Shown here: positions 33,260 through 43,214 of the stretch, piece by piece
Numbering within the stretch: the stretch's first letter is position 1
Layout: the number at the start of each line of letters is the position of its first letter
Origin: Vulcanisaeta distributa JCM 11217
Lineage (GTDB): Archaea; Thermoproteota; Thermoprotei; Thermoproteales; Thermocladiaceae
Length of the DNA: 64,000 nucleotides
Assembly: GCF_001316005.1 (NCBI RefSeq)
Contig: NZ_BBBJ01000002.1
Location: 224,062 to 288,061 of the forward strand
Direction: 5' to 3'
Notes under the pieces: model-generated
Database searches by the model: none
What the model was told of the DNA's origin: nothing
What the model saw: only the letters and a program-made list of their open reading frames with translations
Translations under genes and position numbers: made by a program

Positions 33260-33463
33260 TTAAAATTGCTTTTCTTCTTTAACCGATTCCTTAGAAACTA
33301 ATGAGTAGTACCTACTGAGTACTGGGCATCCACGGCCACCATTAAGGCAGAAATTAATGAACTTACTCCTACTTACCCTCCAGTCCTCAGGCGGCATGAG
33401 TATGCAACGCTCGCCATCATACGTCCTCTGATAAAAAACGCACCTATTCCCGCTGGATGACAC
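33260..33463 (-). CDS. small four-cysteine protein
   Basis: 67 residues with Cys at about positions 8, 20, 39 and 46 (RCVFYQ, RCILMPP, NFCLNGGRGCPV), spaced like a small Fe-S or zinc protein. It starts 6 nt after the stop of the TRASH-like gene upstream, so the two are likely one transcript. Convergent with the GH57 gene. Family not recognised. Confidence 0.5.
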   Translation of the reverse strand: MSSSGNRCVFYQRTYDGERCILMPPEDWRVSRSKFINFCLNGGRGCPVLSRYYSLVSKESVKEEKQF

Positions 33464-33469
33464 AGTAGG

Positions 33470-33649
33470 TCACGGCGCACCAGCCTTATTTTTATTACTC
33501 CGGCTTAATTTCTTCTTCAATTTCCTCATACAAGCTTCACAGCATAGATAATACGTCCTCCTACCCCCCCTCCTATATATTGTTGGCACTGTTATGGGCC
33601 CACCGCAGTAATCACATACTAAACCAGCACTAACCAATTGCCTACTCAT
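33470..33649 (-). CDS. small TRASH-like zinc-binding protein
   Basis: 59 residues from ATG 33649 to TGA 33470. N-terminal VCDYCGGPI and central LCCEACMRKLKKKL give CxxC...C(C)xxC, the pattern of TRASH/zinc-ribbon proteins, with a Lys/Arg-rich tail that would suit nucleic-acid binding. The C7 at 33564-33570 lies in frame (RRGGRRT). Too short for common ORF cut-offs. Confidence 0.55.
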   Translation of the reverse strand: MSRQLVSAGLVCDYCGGPITVPTIYRRGGRRTYYLCCEACMRKLKKKLSRSNKNKAGAP

Positions 33650-33704
33650 TAAGAAATTGCTTATAGTAAGTCTTAATAACAGACTTAAGCTTTAATTATT
33701 TTGT

Positions 33705-34001
33705 ATGAGCGTAATCGTGGAGATAGCGGTTGATCCCATAGGAACTGGCTCACCGAGTGTTGGCGATTACATTAAAATCGCGATAGATGTGATTAGGAGG
33801 TCGGGTTATAAGTACGAGATTGGGCCCATGGGAACTTCAGTTGAATTACCAAGTGTTGAGGCGCTAGGTAAATTACTCCAGGATATCCACGACACCCTCT
33901 ATAAAGCGGGCATTAAGAGAATTGTGACTACTGTTAGGATAGACGATAGGAGGGATAAGGCAATCACAATGGCTTATAAGGTTGAGAGAGTTAGCAGGTA
34001 G
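33705..34001 (+). CDS. MTH1187/YkoF-family thiamine-binding protein
   Basis: 98 residues, full family length. MSVIVEIAVDPIGTGSPSVGDYI, then YEIGPMGTSVE and VTTVRIDDRRDK match the ferredoxin-like MTH1187 (DUF77) family, which binds thiamine or hydroxymethylpyrimidine-type ligands. Followed 2 nt later by the YkgJ-like gene. Role in thiamine salvage or sensing is inferred from family members. Confidence 0.8.
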   Translation: MSVIVEIAVDPIGTGSPSVGDYIKIAIDVIRRSGYKYEIGPMGTSVELPSVEALGKLLQDIHDTLYKAGIKRIVTTVRIDDRRDKAITMAYKVERVSR

Positions 34002-34009
34002 TTGTGGTT

Positions 34010-34468
34010 ATGGTTAAGATACGCATTAAACTTGGCACTGTATTTGATGACCCTGAATTCTTCGAGGTTAAAATGAACTGTACTAAGTGCGGTAAGTGCT
34101 GCCTAAACACACAAATGGAACTCTTACCTGAGGATATCGAGAGGATAACTAGGCTTGGTTATAGGCTTACGGACTTCGCAGTATTTGATGGCGAGGTATG
34201 GAGGTTAAGGAATGTGGATGGGCATTGCGTCTTCTTTAATCCACAGACCATGCAATGCACAATATATGAGAATAGACCAATTGGCTGTAGATTATATCCA
34301 TTGGTTTATGATGATGTTTATGGCCCATATATCGATAAAGAATGCCCTGCATGGAATACAGTAAGTCAGGGAGAGGTTAATAGGCTTAGCAGGTACTTAC
34401 CATTATTCATAGCCAGGTCATACCAAACAAGTCAGTGGGTTAGATTGAAGTACGGTATTCGTTCCTGA
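34010..34468 (+). CDS. YkgJ-family Fe-S/zinc cluster protein
   Basis: 152 residues from ATG 34010. N-terminal CTKCGKCCLN, then CVFFNPQTMQCTIYENRP followed by IGCRLYPL, and a late KECPAW form the CxxCxxCC...C...C...C pattern of the YkgJ/UPF0153 family, thought to bind a metal cluster. It is adjacent to the MTH1187-like gene, probably one operon. Function unknown for the family. Confidence 0.8.
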   Translation: MVKIRIKLGTVFDDPEFFEVKMNCTKCGKCCLNTQMELLPEDIERITRLGYRLTDFAVFDGEVWRLRNVDGHCVFFNPQTMQCTIYENRPIGCRLYPLVYDDVYGPYIDKECPAWNTVSQGEVNRLSRYLPLFIARSYQTSQWVRLKYGIRS

Positions 34469-34673
34469 CAATTTTACTTAAGTAAATAACGCTCTAATGA
34501 ATTATTACCAAAATATCTTTTGATGACACCATTATATTAATTTAGGTATGTTTTTAGATATGGTGGTGGTTAGTTTTATGTAATTCATAACTTATTTATT
34601 AAGTCATTTCAATAATCCTATGGATTTATATTTAACTATTTTTACCATTTAGAGATAAATAACCTACCAGAAG

Positions 34674-34683
34674 CATTTATAAA
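34674..34683 (+). promoter_or_regulatory. TATA box of the POR operon
   Basis: catttataaa about 34 nt before ATG 34713, in a 244-nt AT-rich intergenic region (34469-34712) in which I see no gene or RNA. Confidence 0.55.
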
Positions 34684-34712
34684 GCCCTAGTGCTTACGGT
34701 TCATGAGATAGT

Positions 34713-35269
34713 ATGGCTGAGGTAACCGAATTCATAATCTTAGGCAGGGGTGGGCAAGGCGGCGTCACTGCCGCCAGGATCCTCGTGTCCGCTGCGCTCA
34801 AGGATGGTAAGTGGGGCCAGGCAATTCCTGAGTTTGGCGCTGAGCGTAGGGGTGCTGTTGTTAAGTCATATGCGAGGATTGCGGATAGACCGGTGCCATT
34901 GCATAGTAATGTTAGGAGGGCTGATGTGTTGGTGGTTCTTGTTTCAAGTGTCCTTGATCTAGTGAATGTTGATGATCTTATGAAGAGTAGGGACTCCATA
35001 ATTATTGTTAATTCGCCATCACCAATAAGGACTGGGTATAGGACTTATTATGTTGATGCAACATCAATAAGTGAGAAGCTTGGGCTCGTGATTGCCGGCT
35101 GGCACATAGTGAGTACTCCATTATTGGGCGCGTTGCTAAGGTAACGGGTGTCGTGAGCCTTGACTCAATAATTGCCTCATTACCTGAATTTGTTGGTAGG
35201 GAGAATCTGGTTAAATTGAATGCTGAGGCCGTTAAAATGGGTTATGAGTTAGTCAGGGGGGGTGAGTGA
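34713..35269 (+). CDS. porG: 2-oxoacid:ferredoxin oxidoreductase, gamma subunit, frameshifted
   Basis: About 185 residues. ILGRGGQGGVTAARIL and FGAERRGAVVKSYARI are the hallmark motifs of the gamma subunit. The frame breaks near 35140 (STPLLGALAKVTGVVS restores it) and ends at TGA 35267-35269, 1 nt before the delta ATG. With delta, alpha and beta it forms the CoA-acylating, ferredoxin-reducing enzyme that oxidises pyruvate or a related 2-oxoacid. Confidence 0.9.
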
Positions 35270-35270
35270 C

Positions 35271-35551
35271 ATGAGCGTTGCCGAGAAATTAAGGGGGGGA
35301 CTCTTACTGTCAACACCGGCGGAGGGTGCCGGTGGTAGGACTGGAACATGGCGTGTTTATAGGCCTGTGATTAATTATTCCAAGTGCACTAAGTGCGGTA
35401 TTTGTTGGCTTTACTGCCTGAGAATGTTATTGAGTGGCTTGAGGATAAGAACGTCAGGATTAACTATGACTATTGCAAGGGCTGTGGAATATGCGCGGAT
35501 GTTTGCCCTGTTAAGGCTATTGACATGGTTAAGGAGGGGGGGGTGGTGTGA
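35271..35551 (+). CDS. porD: 2-oxoacid:ferredoxin oxidoreductase, delta (ferredoxin) subunit, frameshifted
   Basis: About 93 residues. Two 4Fe-4S motifs: CTKCGICWLYC(P) and CKGCGICADVCPVKA. One lost C near 35417 breaks the first motif before its Pro. The stop overlaps the alpha ATG (TGAATG). The G7 at 35293-35299 and the G8 at 35536-35543 encode KLRGGLL and KEGGVV. The subunit passes electrons from the TPP site to soluble ferredoxin. Confidence 0.9.
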
Positions 35552-36772
35552 ATGAGCAGGCAGATATCTCTCGCGAGACAGGTTAGAAAGGTCTTGGTTG
35601 GTGATCACGCAGTTGCCGAGGCTGTGAAGCTGGCTAGGGTTAATGTGGTCTCGGCATATCCAATAACGCCGCAGACACTCATTGTTGAGAGAATCAGCGA
35701 GATGATTGAGAAGGGTGAATTAAAGGCTGATTACGTGAGGGTTGAGAGCGAATTTGCTGCATTGGCCACGGTATACGGCGCCGCCGCAGGAGGCGCTAGG
35801 GCTTTCACCGCAACCTCAAGCCACGGCCTATTCTACATGTATGAGATGCTTTGGTGGGCCGCAGCTTCAAGGGTCCCATTCGTTATGGCCGTGGTCACAA
35901 GGGTCGTTGGGCCACCATGGAATATACATGATGAGCACACCGATTTATTAGCCATTAGGGATAGTGGTTGGATAATCGGCATGGCACAGAATGTTCAGGA
36001 GGCATTCGACATGACATTAACGGCATTTAAGATAAGCGAAGATGAGAGAGTGTTGTTGCCCGTTGCGGTGGGCCTTGATGGCTTTATCCTAAGCCATACA
36101 GCTGAGCCCCCCCTTGATGTTCCATCACAGGAGGATGTCGATGCTTGGTTACCACCAAGGAACCCGAGGATTCCATATACCATTGAGCCTGGTGGTGAGG
36201 CCATTACAATGGGTAATTTACCAGGTAATGATGTATACCACGCATTACTCAAGAAGTATATGGATGAGTCCATGGAATCTGCGAAGAAGGTTATCGCAGA
36301 AGTTTATGACGAGTACGCTAAGTTAACGGGTAGGAGGTATGGACCATTGACCGAGTGCTACAGGTGTAGTGATGCTAAGTACCTGGCGATATCGATGGGT
36401 GCGTGGAGTGGTGATATAATGAACGCAGTTGATAGGCTTAGGGATGAGGGATACCCAATTGGATTATTGAGGATTAGGTACGTAAGGCCATTTCCAGAGG
36501 AGGATGTTACTGGGTGGATTAATGGCATGAAGGGCGTAATAGTGTTTGATAGGGACTACTCAGCAGGTATGGGTGGGGGGGTATTAGCCAGCGAGGTAAG
36601 TGGTTTCGTACCTAGTAACGTGTCCTTCGAAGGTGTCTTAGCCGGTATTGGCGGATTTGATGTGTCATCAGACGAGTTTAAGGCGATAATGAAGGAATTC
36701 ATTGATAAGGTTGAGCGTGAGGGACAGGTGAGGATTAGGAAGTATTGGTATATACCGAAGATCGAGAGGTGA
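35552..36772 (+). CDS. porA: 2-oxoacid:ferredoxin oxidoreductase, alpha subunit
   Basis: 406 residues, intact. SAYPITPQTLIVERISEM (pyrimidine-binding region), VESEFAALATVYGAAAGGARAFTATSS split over motifs near residue 60-85, and SRVPFVMAVVTRVVGPPWN are typical of pyruvate:ferredoxin oxidoreductase alpha. The G7 at 36575-36581 gives GMGGGVLA, probably one Gly too many. It overlaps the start of beta (TGATG). Confidence 0.9.
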   Translation: MSRQISLARQVRKVLVGDHAVAEAVKLARVNVVSAYPITPQTLIVERISEMIEKGELKADYVRVESEFAALATVYGAAAGGARAFTATSSHGLFYMYEMLWWAAASRVPFVMAVVTRVVGPPWNIHDEHTDLLAIRDSGWIIGMAQNVQEAFDMTLTAFKISEDERVLLPVAVGLDGFILSHTAEPPLDVPSQEDVDAWLPPRNPRIPYTIEPGGEAITMGNLPGNDVYHALLKKYMDESMESAKKVIAEVYDEYAKLTGRRYGPLTECYRCSDAKYLAISMGAWSGDIMNAVDRLRDEGYPIGLLRIRYVRPFPEEDVTGWINGMKGVIVFDRDYSAGMGGGVLASEVSGFVPSNVSFEGVLAGIGGFDVSSDEFKAIMKEFIDKVEREGQVRIRKYWYIPKIER

Positions 36773-37683
36773 TGGGCATGGTCACGATGAACGAACTACA
36801 TAAGTATGGAAGGACAAAGTTCATAATGCCTGGCACAGCAGCGTGTCCCGGCTGCCCATTGCAAATCGGTATGAGGCAATTAGCGATGGCCCTGGATGGT
36901 AAGTTCGTCATGGTAATACCCGCTGGCTGCTCAAGTGTGATACCGGGCTCTGCACCATACACCGCATACACAGTGCCCGTACTCCACGTACCATTCGCAT
37001 CAAGCCCGGCGGTGGCGAGTGGCATAGTTAGGGCTGTTAGGCAGAGGGGTAATAATGGACCTGTGGTTGTTTGGGCTGGCGATGGCGCAACCGCGGATAT
37101 TGGATTTGCCACGCTAAGTGGCGCCGCCTATAGGAATGAGGATATACTCTACATAATGGCTGATAACGAGGCGTACATGAACACGGGAATACAGGCAAGC
37201 GGTACAACGCCCTGGATGGCTTGGACAACAACATCGCCGAGGGGTAAGACTGAGGATAAGAAGGATGTGGCGTTGATAATGCTCATGCACAAGGTGCCTT
37301 ACGTAGCCACAGCAAGTATTGCCTACCCAATGGACTTCATCGACAAAGTTAGGAGAGCAATGCAGGTCAAAGGCTTTAAGTTCATACACCTCCATGCGCC
37401 ATGCCCGCCTGGCTGGAAGATGGACGATGCATACACGATAAGGGCGGCTAGGCTCGCTGTCGAGACCGGTGCCTGGATTCTCTGGGAGTATAATCAGGGC
37501 AAGCTGACAATAAGTCCGCCAAGCCTTCCATATAAGGATAAGTCTAGGAGGAAGCCGTTGGAGGAGTACATAAAGATTCAGGGTAGGTTTGCGCACCTTA
37601 AGCCTGAGGATATCAAGATCATGGAGGAGAAGATAGATAGGCAGTGGGACTTAATACTCAAGTTGGCTGAGATTTTCAAATAA
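36772..37683 (+). CDS. porB: 2-oxoacid:ferredoxin oxidoreductase, beta subunit
   Basis: About 303 residues. CPGCPLQIGMRQL (Fe-S cysteines), PAGCSSVIPG, and WAGDGATADIGFATLSGA followed by NEAYMNTGIQ form the thiamine-diphosphate and Mg site (GDG...N). Start ATG 36772 overlaps the alpha stop; ATG 36778 is also possible. The order gamma-delta-alpha-beta is that of archaeal pyruvate oxidoreductase. The exact 2-oxoacid is not determined by sequence. Confidence 0.9.
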   Translation: MGMVTMNELHKYGRTKFIMPGTAACPGCPLQIGMRQLAMALDGKFVMVIPAGCSSVIPGSAPYTAYTVPVLHVPFASSPAVASGIVRAVRQRGNNGPVVVWAGDGATADIGFATLSGAAYRNEDILYIMADNEAYMNTGIQASGTTPWMAWTTTSPRGKTEDKKDVALIMLMHKVPYVATASIAYPMDFIDKVRRAMQVKGFKFIHLHAPCPPGWKMDDAYTIRAARLAVETGAWILWEYNQGKLTISPPSLPYKDKSRRKPLEEYIKIQGRFAHLKPEDIKIMEEKIDRQWDLILKLAEIFK

Positions 37684-37728
37684 TCATTTCAAATAAAATT
37701 TAATAATTATGCAAATCCTAGAACCGCA

Positions 37729-39140
37729 ATGAGCTGGAGCTTATTGGATGCATTAAGGAATAAGCCAGACGTTGTCAGGGACTCACTTAAAAAGAGGAGG
37801 ATGGACGTTAGCGTTGTTGATAAGTTCATTGAACTGGATAGTAAGTGGAGAAGCCTTAAGGCGGAGATCGATGAGTTGAGACATAGGCATAACGTAATCA
37901 CTAAGGAGGTTAGTAAGTTGAGTGGTGCTGAGAGGGAGAAGAAGATAATGGAGGCTAAGGAATTATTGAATGAGATTCAGAAGAAGGAGGAAGAGCTAGA
38001 TAGTATTGAGAAGGAGAGGGAGAGGGTGCTTAGGTCAATACCGAACCTAGTCCATGAGAGCGTACCTTACAATTGCCCAGAGGGTGTTGACTCAATACCA
38101 GTCAGGTTCTATGGAACACCCAAGGTTTGGGTTGGGCACATTAAGGAGTTTAAGGATCAAACGGAACGTTTTGGATTTAACGTGCCGTACGAAACCATTG
38201 ATTGGAAGCCCATAGGCCACGCTGACATGCTCGAGGTCGTGCTTGGCATGGGTGATACACTTAAGGCAGGTGAGGTGGCTGGGTCTAGGTTTTATTACCT
38301 ATTCGATGACTTAGTAATGCTTGACATGGCGCTGATTGCCTATGCCATTGACTATATGACTAAGAAGGGCTTCAGGCTCGTGCTCCCACCGTACATGCTT
38401 AAGTACGAAGTACTCTCTGAGGTCCTTGACATGGAGACGTTCAAGGACATGGTGTATAAGGTGGAGAATGAGGACCTATACCTAATTGGTACTGCCGAGC
38501 ACCCAATAGCCGCATACTTAAGACGCACTGAGCTCCTTGAGGATCAATTGCCGTTACTATTCGTTGGAGTATCGCCAAGCTTCAGGAGAGAGGCCAGTGC
38601 AGGTAATAGGGATATGAAGGGTATCTTTAGGGTTCACCAGTTCCATAAGGTTGAGCAGTTCGTGTTTTCATTACCTGAGGAGAGCTGGAAGTGGCATGAG
38701 GAATTGATAAGGAATGCCGAAGAGCTGTGGCAAGGCCTTGGCCTGCCATACAGGGTAGTACTGCTTTGTGCCCATGATATGGGTAGGTGCGCCGCCAAGC
38801 AGTATGACCTTGAGGTTTGGATGCCGGCGCAGGGGGGGATGTATAGGGAGATGGTTTCATGCAGTAACTGCACTGACTGGCAGTCTGCTAAACTTGGAAT
38901 TAGGGTTCTTAGGAAGGACATGAGGAGGGAGTTCGTGCATACTCTTAACTCAACGGCCATAGCGAGCACAAGAGCTATAACCGCAATACTCGAGAATTAT
39001 CAAGAGCCCGATGGCACCGTGGTAATACCAAAGGTCTTAAGGAAGTACCTTGAAATATTTAGTAAGGGGGGCCGACCGACGCCATATATCCGAGGAAGAA
39101 GGTTAAGAGGGATGAAAAGGGTAACCCAATCATTGAGTAA
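37729..39140 (+). CDS. serS: seryl-tRNA synthetase, 3' frameshift
   Basis: About 470 residues. N-terminal tRNA-binding coiled coil (about 30-110), class II motif 2 (SPSFRREASAGNRDMKG then FRVHQFHKVEQ) and motif 3 (NSTAIASTRAITAILENYQ). The C-terminal frame is lost at the G6 39066-39071; seven or four G gives TDAIYPRKKVKRDEKGNPII and a TAA at 39138-39140, as expected for SerRS. The written frame instead runs on to 39186 with an unrelated tail. Confidence 0.92.
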
Positions 39141-39896
39141 TCACCGCTGGAATATCTCTGCGTCATTCCATAGATTATTAAAGTAGGTTTTCGCTATATC
39201 AATTATGTAGTCCTGCCTTGAGAATAGGCTTATATAATCCACGCCATGCTTAATGATGAGGACCACACCACCAACACCAATAAAGCCGCCGCCGAATAGT
39301 TTATCCCTAACCCTAATGTGTATTCTGGGTGGAAGGTCTTTAACGTGATTAATAATATCGCGAGAAACCAACAGTCTTACTTCGTTATTACGTGATATAT
39401 CCTCAACCATTGACAGTACTCTATGATCAAGCAACTCCATGTATGGGGGGGTCGCGACGTCAAGACTTCCGTAGCCCATGGATTTCATTATCAATTCCTT
39501 AGTACTATCAAGACCCCCCCTAACAACGTAAAGCAATTCACTTTGGGCGGTTACCCTACCCTTATAGGCTGATTCGTACATTAATTGTAACGAATCTATT
39601 AAGGGCTTTACTGAATTCACGTAGTCGGAGAACCTCTGGATTAATTTATTGAATATGTCCGTTGGTGATACGGCATAGAAAAGCTCAGGTCTCTTCTTAT
39701 CATCAATCTCCACATAACCTAATCTATACAGCTTATGAAGTACTGAGTATACCTTGGATGATGGTATGTTCGCCTTCATCGCGACGTCTCTTGCGGTTAA
39801 TGGGCCATTCTCTACAAGCGCTATGTACGCCTTTATGTCATAGCTCGTTAATCCTATGAACCTGGCGAGCTCCTGAAGCCTCTTCTCAATGCTCAT
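39141..39896 (-). CDS. TrmB-like transcriptional regulator
   Basis: 251 residues. N-terminal TrmB winged helix (GLTSYDIKAYIALVENG, ARDVAMKANIPSSKVYSVL, LYRLGYVEI), then a coiled linker and a PLD-like effector domain without the TrmB sugar-binding signature being obvious. TrmB-family proteins control sugar transport and other metabolic genes in archaea. Divergent from the Tes-like gene, whose promoter it may control. Ends 1 nt from the serS stop. Confidence 0.75.
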   Translation of the reverse strand: MSIEKRLQELARFIGLTSYDIKAYIALVENGPLTARDVAMKANIPSSKVYSVLHKLYRLGYVEIDDKKRPELFYAVSPTDIFNKLIQRFSDYVNSVKPLIDSLQLMYESAYKGRVTAQSELLYVVRGGLDSTKELIMKSMGYGSLDVATPPYMELLDHRVLSMVEDISRNNEVRLLVSRDIINHVKDLPPRIHIRVRDKLFGGGFIGVGGVVLIIKHGVDYISLFSRQDYIIDIAKTYFNNLWNDAEIFQR

Positions 39897-39933
39897 ACTA
39901 AAACACTTCTGAGAGTATCAATTGGTGACAAAG

Positions 39934-39943
39934 CTTTTAAATA
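39934..39943 (+). promoter_or_regulatory. TATA box of the Tes-like gene
   Basis: cttttaaata centred 26 nt before ATG 39964, leaderless spacing. The 67-nt region is shared with the divergent TrmB-like regulator. Confidence 0.6.
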
Positions 39944-39963
39944 ATTAACCCTCAAGTTCCGTA

Positions 39964-41689
39964 ATGGTTCAGGTAGCGGCTGCAAAGACGGAATTGATTG
40001 AAGTGCAAAAACCGAGAAGGCCCCTCGTGGACCTAAGCAGGTTCAAACTACCTAGACACTACAGAAATGCGCTGGAGAATGAAAGACTACAGCAGATGTG
40101 GAAGAAGCAATTTGGTTTACCAGATCACGTTAGGGTTGTTAAGGTCTCGGTATCTGTATGCCCAGTCTGTAATAGGCAGATACCAATGGTTGTTTATGAG
40201 GAAGATGGAGCAATATGGCTGAAAAAGACTTGCCCAGAACATGGAACATTCAGGGACTTGTACTGGGGGGGCGATGCCGAACTTTACTACTACTTCCTCC
40301 AATGGGATTCTCCGGAGTATATTGGTAATGGTACTGCAAACCCCAATACAGACCTAGATTACTACATAACCACCAGCGGTTGTCCATTCGCTTGTGGATT
40401 ATGCCCTGTCCATAAGACTAATACCGTACTTGCAATAATCGACGTAACAAATAGATGTAACATGAAGTGCCCAGTATGCTTCGCCAACGCCTACGCGGCT
40501 GGCTACGTGTATGAACCAACACTCGAGCAGATCGAGTACATGCTTAGGACACTCAGAGCCCAAAAGCCCTGGGCACCGAATGCAATTCAATTTAGTGGCG
40601 GTGAGCCCACATTAAGGAATGACTTGCCAGAAATCATTAGAATGGCTAAGGCGCTTGGTTTTGATCACATAGAGGTTAATACTAATGGTATAAGACTAGC
40701 AAACGATATTGACTACTATAAGAAGCTTCTAGATGCTGGTATGTCAACCATCTACCTACAGTTTGATACGATAGATCCAAATAACCAGGGCGTATGGAGC
40801 ATAGGCTTTATGACCCAAGGGCATACGTAGCCGTTAGAAAGAAGGTTATTGAGAACGCCAGGAAGCTCGGTCATAGGTCCGTGGTTTTGGTGGTCACGAT
40901 GGCCAGGAACTATAATGATAAGGATATTGGTAAAATAATCGACTTTGCGGTTGAGAATAGGGATGTGGTTAGGTGGATTAATATACAGCCTGTGGCCTTC
41001 GCAGGCAGGGCTAAGGAGTATAGTCCTGAGGAGATTAGGCAGTTCAGGATAACGATACCCGACGTAATAAATGAAATTGAGACCCAGACAGGCGGTAAGA
41101 TAAGTAAGTGGGACTGGAGACCTGTTAACTGGCCTGTGGCGCTTGGTAAATTGGTTGAGGCAATAACGGGTAGTCCAAAGCCAATATTTGGTAATAACCC
41201 AGTCTGTGGTGCATCAACGTTTATCTACTACGATGAGGATACCAAGGACATACTACCAATAACCAAGGTTGTTGATGTTGATGGTTTCGAAAAGACCGTT
41301 TGGGACCTACACAGTAAGGCTGTTAGGGGGGGTGGTGTTTGGAGGGGGGGAATAGCCGCGGTAGAGACCTTGAAATTGCTTAGGTATGTTAAGCACAAGG
41401 CTTTAGGAACATACTCGCTAATTTCCTGATAAAGAAGGACTATGAATCGCTGGGTCAGATCATGTTTAACGTGATTGGCCTTGGGATAATGCACTTCATG
41501 GATGTCTTTAACTTTGATGTGCAGAGGGTTCAGAGGTGCGACATACACTATGCAACGCCTGATGGTAGGATAATACCCTTCTGCACAATGAATAACTTCC
41601 ACAGAGATAAGATTGAGCATAGCTTTAAGATGGACGTGAAGGACTGGCTTAAGATAAAGCTTGCGAAGAACACGTCGGTCTACATATGA
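39964..41689 (+). CDS. tes: tetraether lipid synthase-like radical SAM enzyme, two frameshifts
   Basis: About 575 residues. An N-terminal zinc/Fe-S module (CPVCNRQIP and CPEHGTFRD), then SGCPFACGLCPVHKTNT, then radical SAM CNMKCPVC (CX3CX2C) in IIDVTNRCNMKCPVCFAN, FSGGEPTLR and NTNGIR. This layout is that of the MJ0619/Tes family, which joins archaeol tails to make tetraether (GDGT) lipids. Breaks: near 40780-40795 and near 41405-41430; the C-terminal frame (41462-41689) has late cysteines (RCDIHYATP, PFCTMNN). A methanopterin-related radical SAM relative is the main alternative. Confidence 0.75.
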
Positions 41690-41773
41690 TTTGCAACCTC
41701 ATAAAGATTTATCCGTATTTATTCAACCTATACCCAAGTAATTATTAATAAGTATTCTTTACTCACAAGTAAT

Positions 41774-42925
41774 GTGAAATCAAGAGGTAGGCTTATCCTG
41801 GATTCAATCATAAACTCATCAGATAACCTACTCATAGTAGTACCGCCATTCATAAATTCCCTATTTTCAGCCATGACGATCTTAATGGAACGATTTAATA
41901 GAGGCTTATTAACGCATGTGACATTACTAACGTTGGAGTCATTAAATGACTTGAGAAGAGACGTAATAGGTAGGTACAACTCAGTCCTACTTATCGACCC
42001 ACCCACTATCATGAGACTTGATGAACTAGCCCACTCCTTCAATGGCAAGAGAGTATTCGTAATCGGTAAGGAGAGTATTGACTGGGTCAGTGCAGATGCC
42101 TATTTGGAGTCCACGGACTCAATGCCTCAATTAATATGGCAATTGCTAAATAATGAGTTGAGTCAGGACTCAATGAAATTCCTGGAGACTGCCATTACCT
42201 ACGAGTTTTCCGTAACACCCGATTACAATATCTCATTATTTAATGGTTGGTTAACAACAGAACTCATTAATTACCCAGCATTACCAGGCATACTCAGGCT
42301 GCCACTAAGCACCTCACTCTCACGCGCCCTCTCACCCATAATACCTAATATCACGGGTAATGAGGCTGAGGCCAGGAATCTCGTAAAGGCCATTGCCAAG
42401 AGAGGTGATGCGTCGTATAAGGACCTTGGCGAGGACGAGGTAATGACCCTGCTAAAGTACATTAGCGATTACATGTTGAGGGCTGGGTTTAGAGGTGATT
42501 ACCTTGATAAGCTCGTGCTCATGCATAGGAGGTGGATTAACACTGATGTCGATGTTTTAGAGACAATACTTGCCGTAGAGTCTCAATTGGTGCTTTGGGA
42601 ATACGCAGGTGGCTTGTTAAACCCGGTACTTAATCCGCAAAGTGTTAAGGATATGGATAATACACTTGTCAAGTACATAGCCGTGGTTAGTGAGTATGTA
42701 AGGCAATTGGATAGGGATAGTATTACGGTGAGGCAGGGTTATCAACCATTAACGCTAATTGATAGATTATGCTCAATAGTTAGCTTCAAAACCGAGACTG
42801 GGAGTAAGTCCTTCACTATTGAGAATGAGCCATTGCAATTAATTTGTGCGTTTAATGAGGATATCGCGGATGCGGATTTAATGTTTAAACGCGGTAATTA
42901 CTCAATAGCTGTGAGGGGGGGTTAA
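41774..42925 (+). CDS. uncharacterised protein, possibly inactive RecJ/DHH-like
   Basis: 383 residues from GTG 41774, intact. N-terminal alpha/beta region (LLIVVPPFINS, SVLLIDPPTI, KRVFVIG) is spaced like the DHH domain of archaeal RecJ/GAN proteins but the catalytic Asp-His residues are not seen. The position directly before pcc1 and the eS1 gene is reminiscent of crenarchaeal loci with RecJ-like proteins. The identification is weak, so treat as unknown. The stop is 4 nt before the pcc1 start. Confidence 0.35.
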   Translation: MKSRGRLILDSIINSSDNLLIVVPPFINSLFSAMTILMERFNRGLLTHVTLLTLESLNDLRRDVIGRYNSVLLIDPPTIMRLDELAHSFNGKRVFVIGKESIDWVSADAYLESTDSMPQLIWQLLNNELSQDSMKFLETAITYEFSVTPDYNISLFNGWLTTELINYPALPGILRLPLSTSLSRALSPIIPNITGNEAEARNLVKAIAKRGDASYKDLGEDEVMTLLKYISDYMLRAGFRGDYLDKLVLMHRRWINTDVDVLETILAVESQLVLWEYAGGLLNPVLNPQSVKDMDNTLVKYIAVVSEYVRQLDRDSITVRQGYQPLTLIDRLCSIVSFKTETGSKSFTIENEPLQLICAFNEDIADADLMFKRGNYSIAVRGG

Positions 42926-42929
42926 AGCA

Positions 42930-43196
42930 ATGATTATTAGGGGGGGCAGGGTTATCCTGGAAATTACTACGAAAAGTAATGAGGATTGCCGAGTAATCGC
43001 ATCATCATTGTCACCTGATGAAAGAGGACTACCGCAGGGTGTCACATCAATTATTAAGTGCGTTGATAATAGGCTGATTTACGAAGTTGAGTATGACGTT
43101 GATGATGATAGATTATTGAGTGTTTATAATACGATTGATGACTTCATTAGAAATTTGAAGGTCGTGATGGAATCCCTCAGTAGTTTAGGAAGGTAA
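42930..43196 (+). CDS. pcc1: KEOPS complex Pcc1-like subunit
   Basis: 88 residues, family length. The pattern ITTKSNEDCRVIASSLSPDE...TSIIKCVDNRLIYEVEYD...RLLSVYNTIDDFIRNL is typical of Pcc1/CTAG proteins, the dimerising subunit of the tRNA t6A-synthesising KEOPS complex. The C-terminal helix (SVYNTIDDFIRNL) matches the conserved LR-x-S-x-ND-like region. The G7 at 42940-42946 encodes RGGRV near the N-terminus. Encoded between the unknown gene and eS1. Confidence 0.75.
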   Translation: MIIRGGRVILEITTKSNEDCRVIASSLSPDERGLPQGVTSIIKCVDNRLIYEVEYDVDDDRLLSVYNTIDDFIRNLKVVMESLSSLGR

Positions 43197-43214
43197 AAAT
43201 ATAAAAAGGGTTTT

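Noticed and set aside
34469..34712. Non-coding RNA in the AT-rich gap before the POR operon
   Set aside because: No stable stem or box C/D-like pairs were seen by eye; only a promoter is supported.
37114..37596. Minus-strand 160-residue open frame inside porB
   Set aside because: Opposite strand of a highly conserved enzyme; composition rich in Arg, Cys and Pro as in shadow frames.
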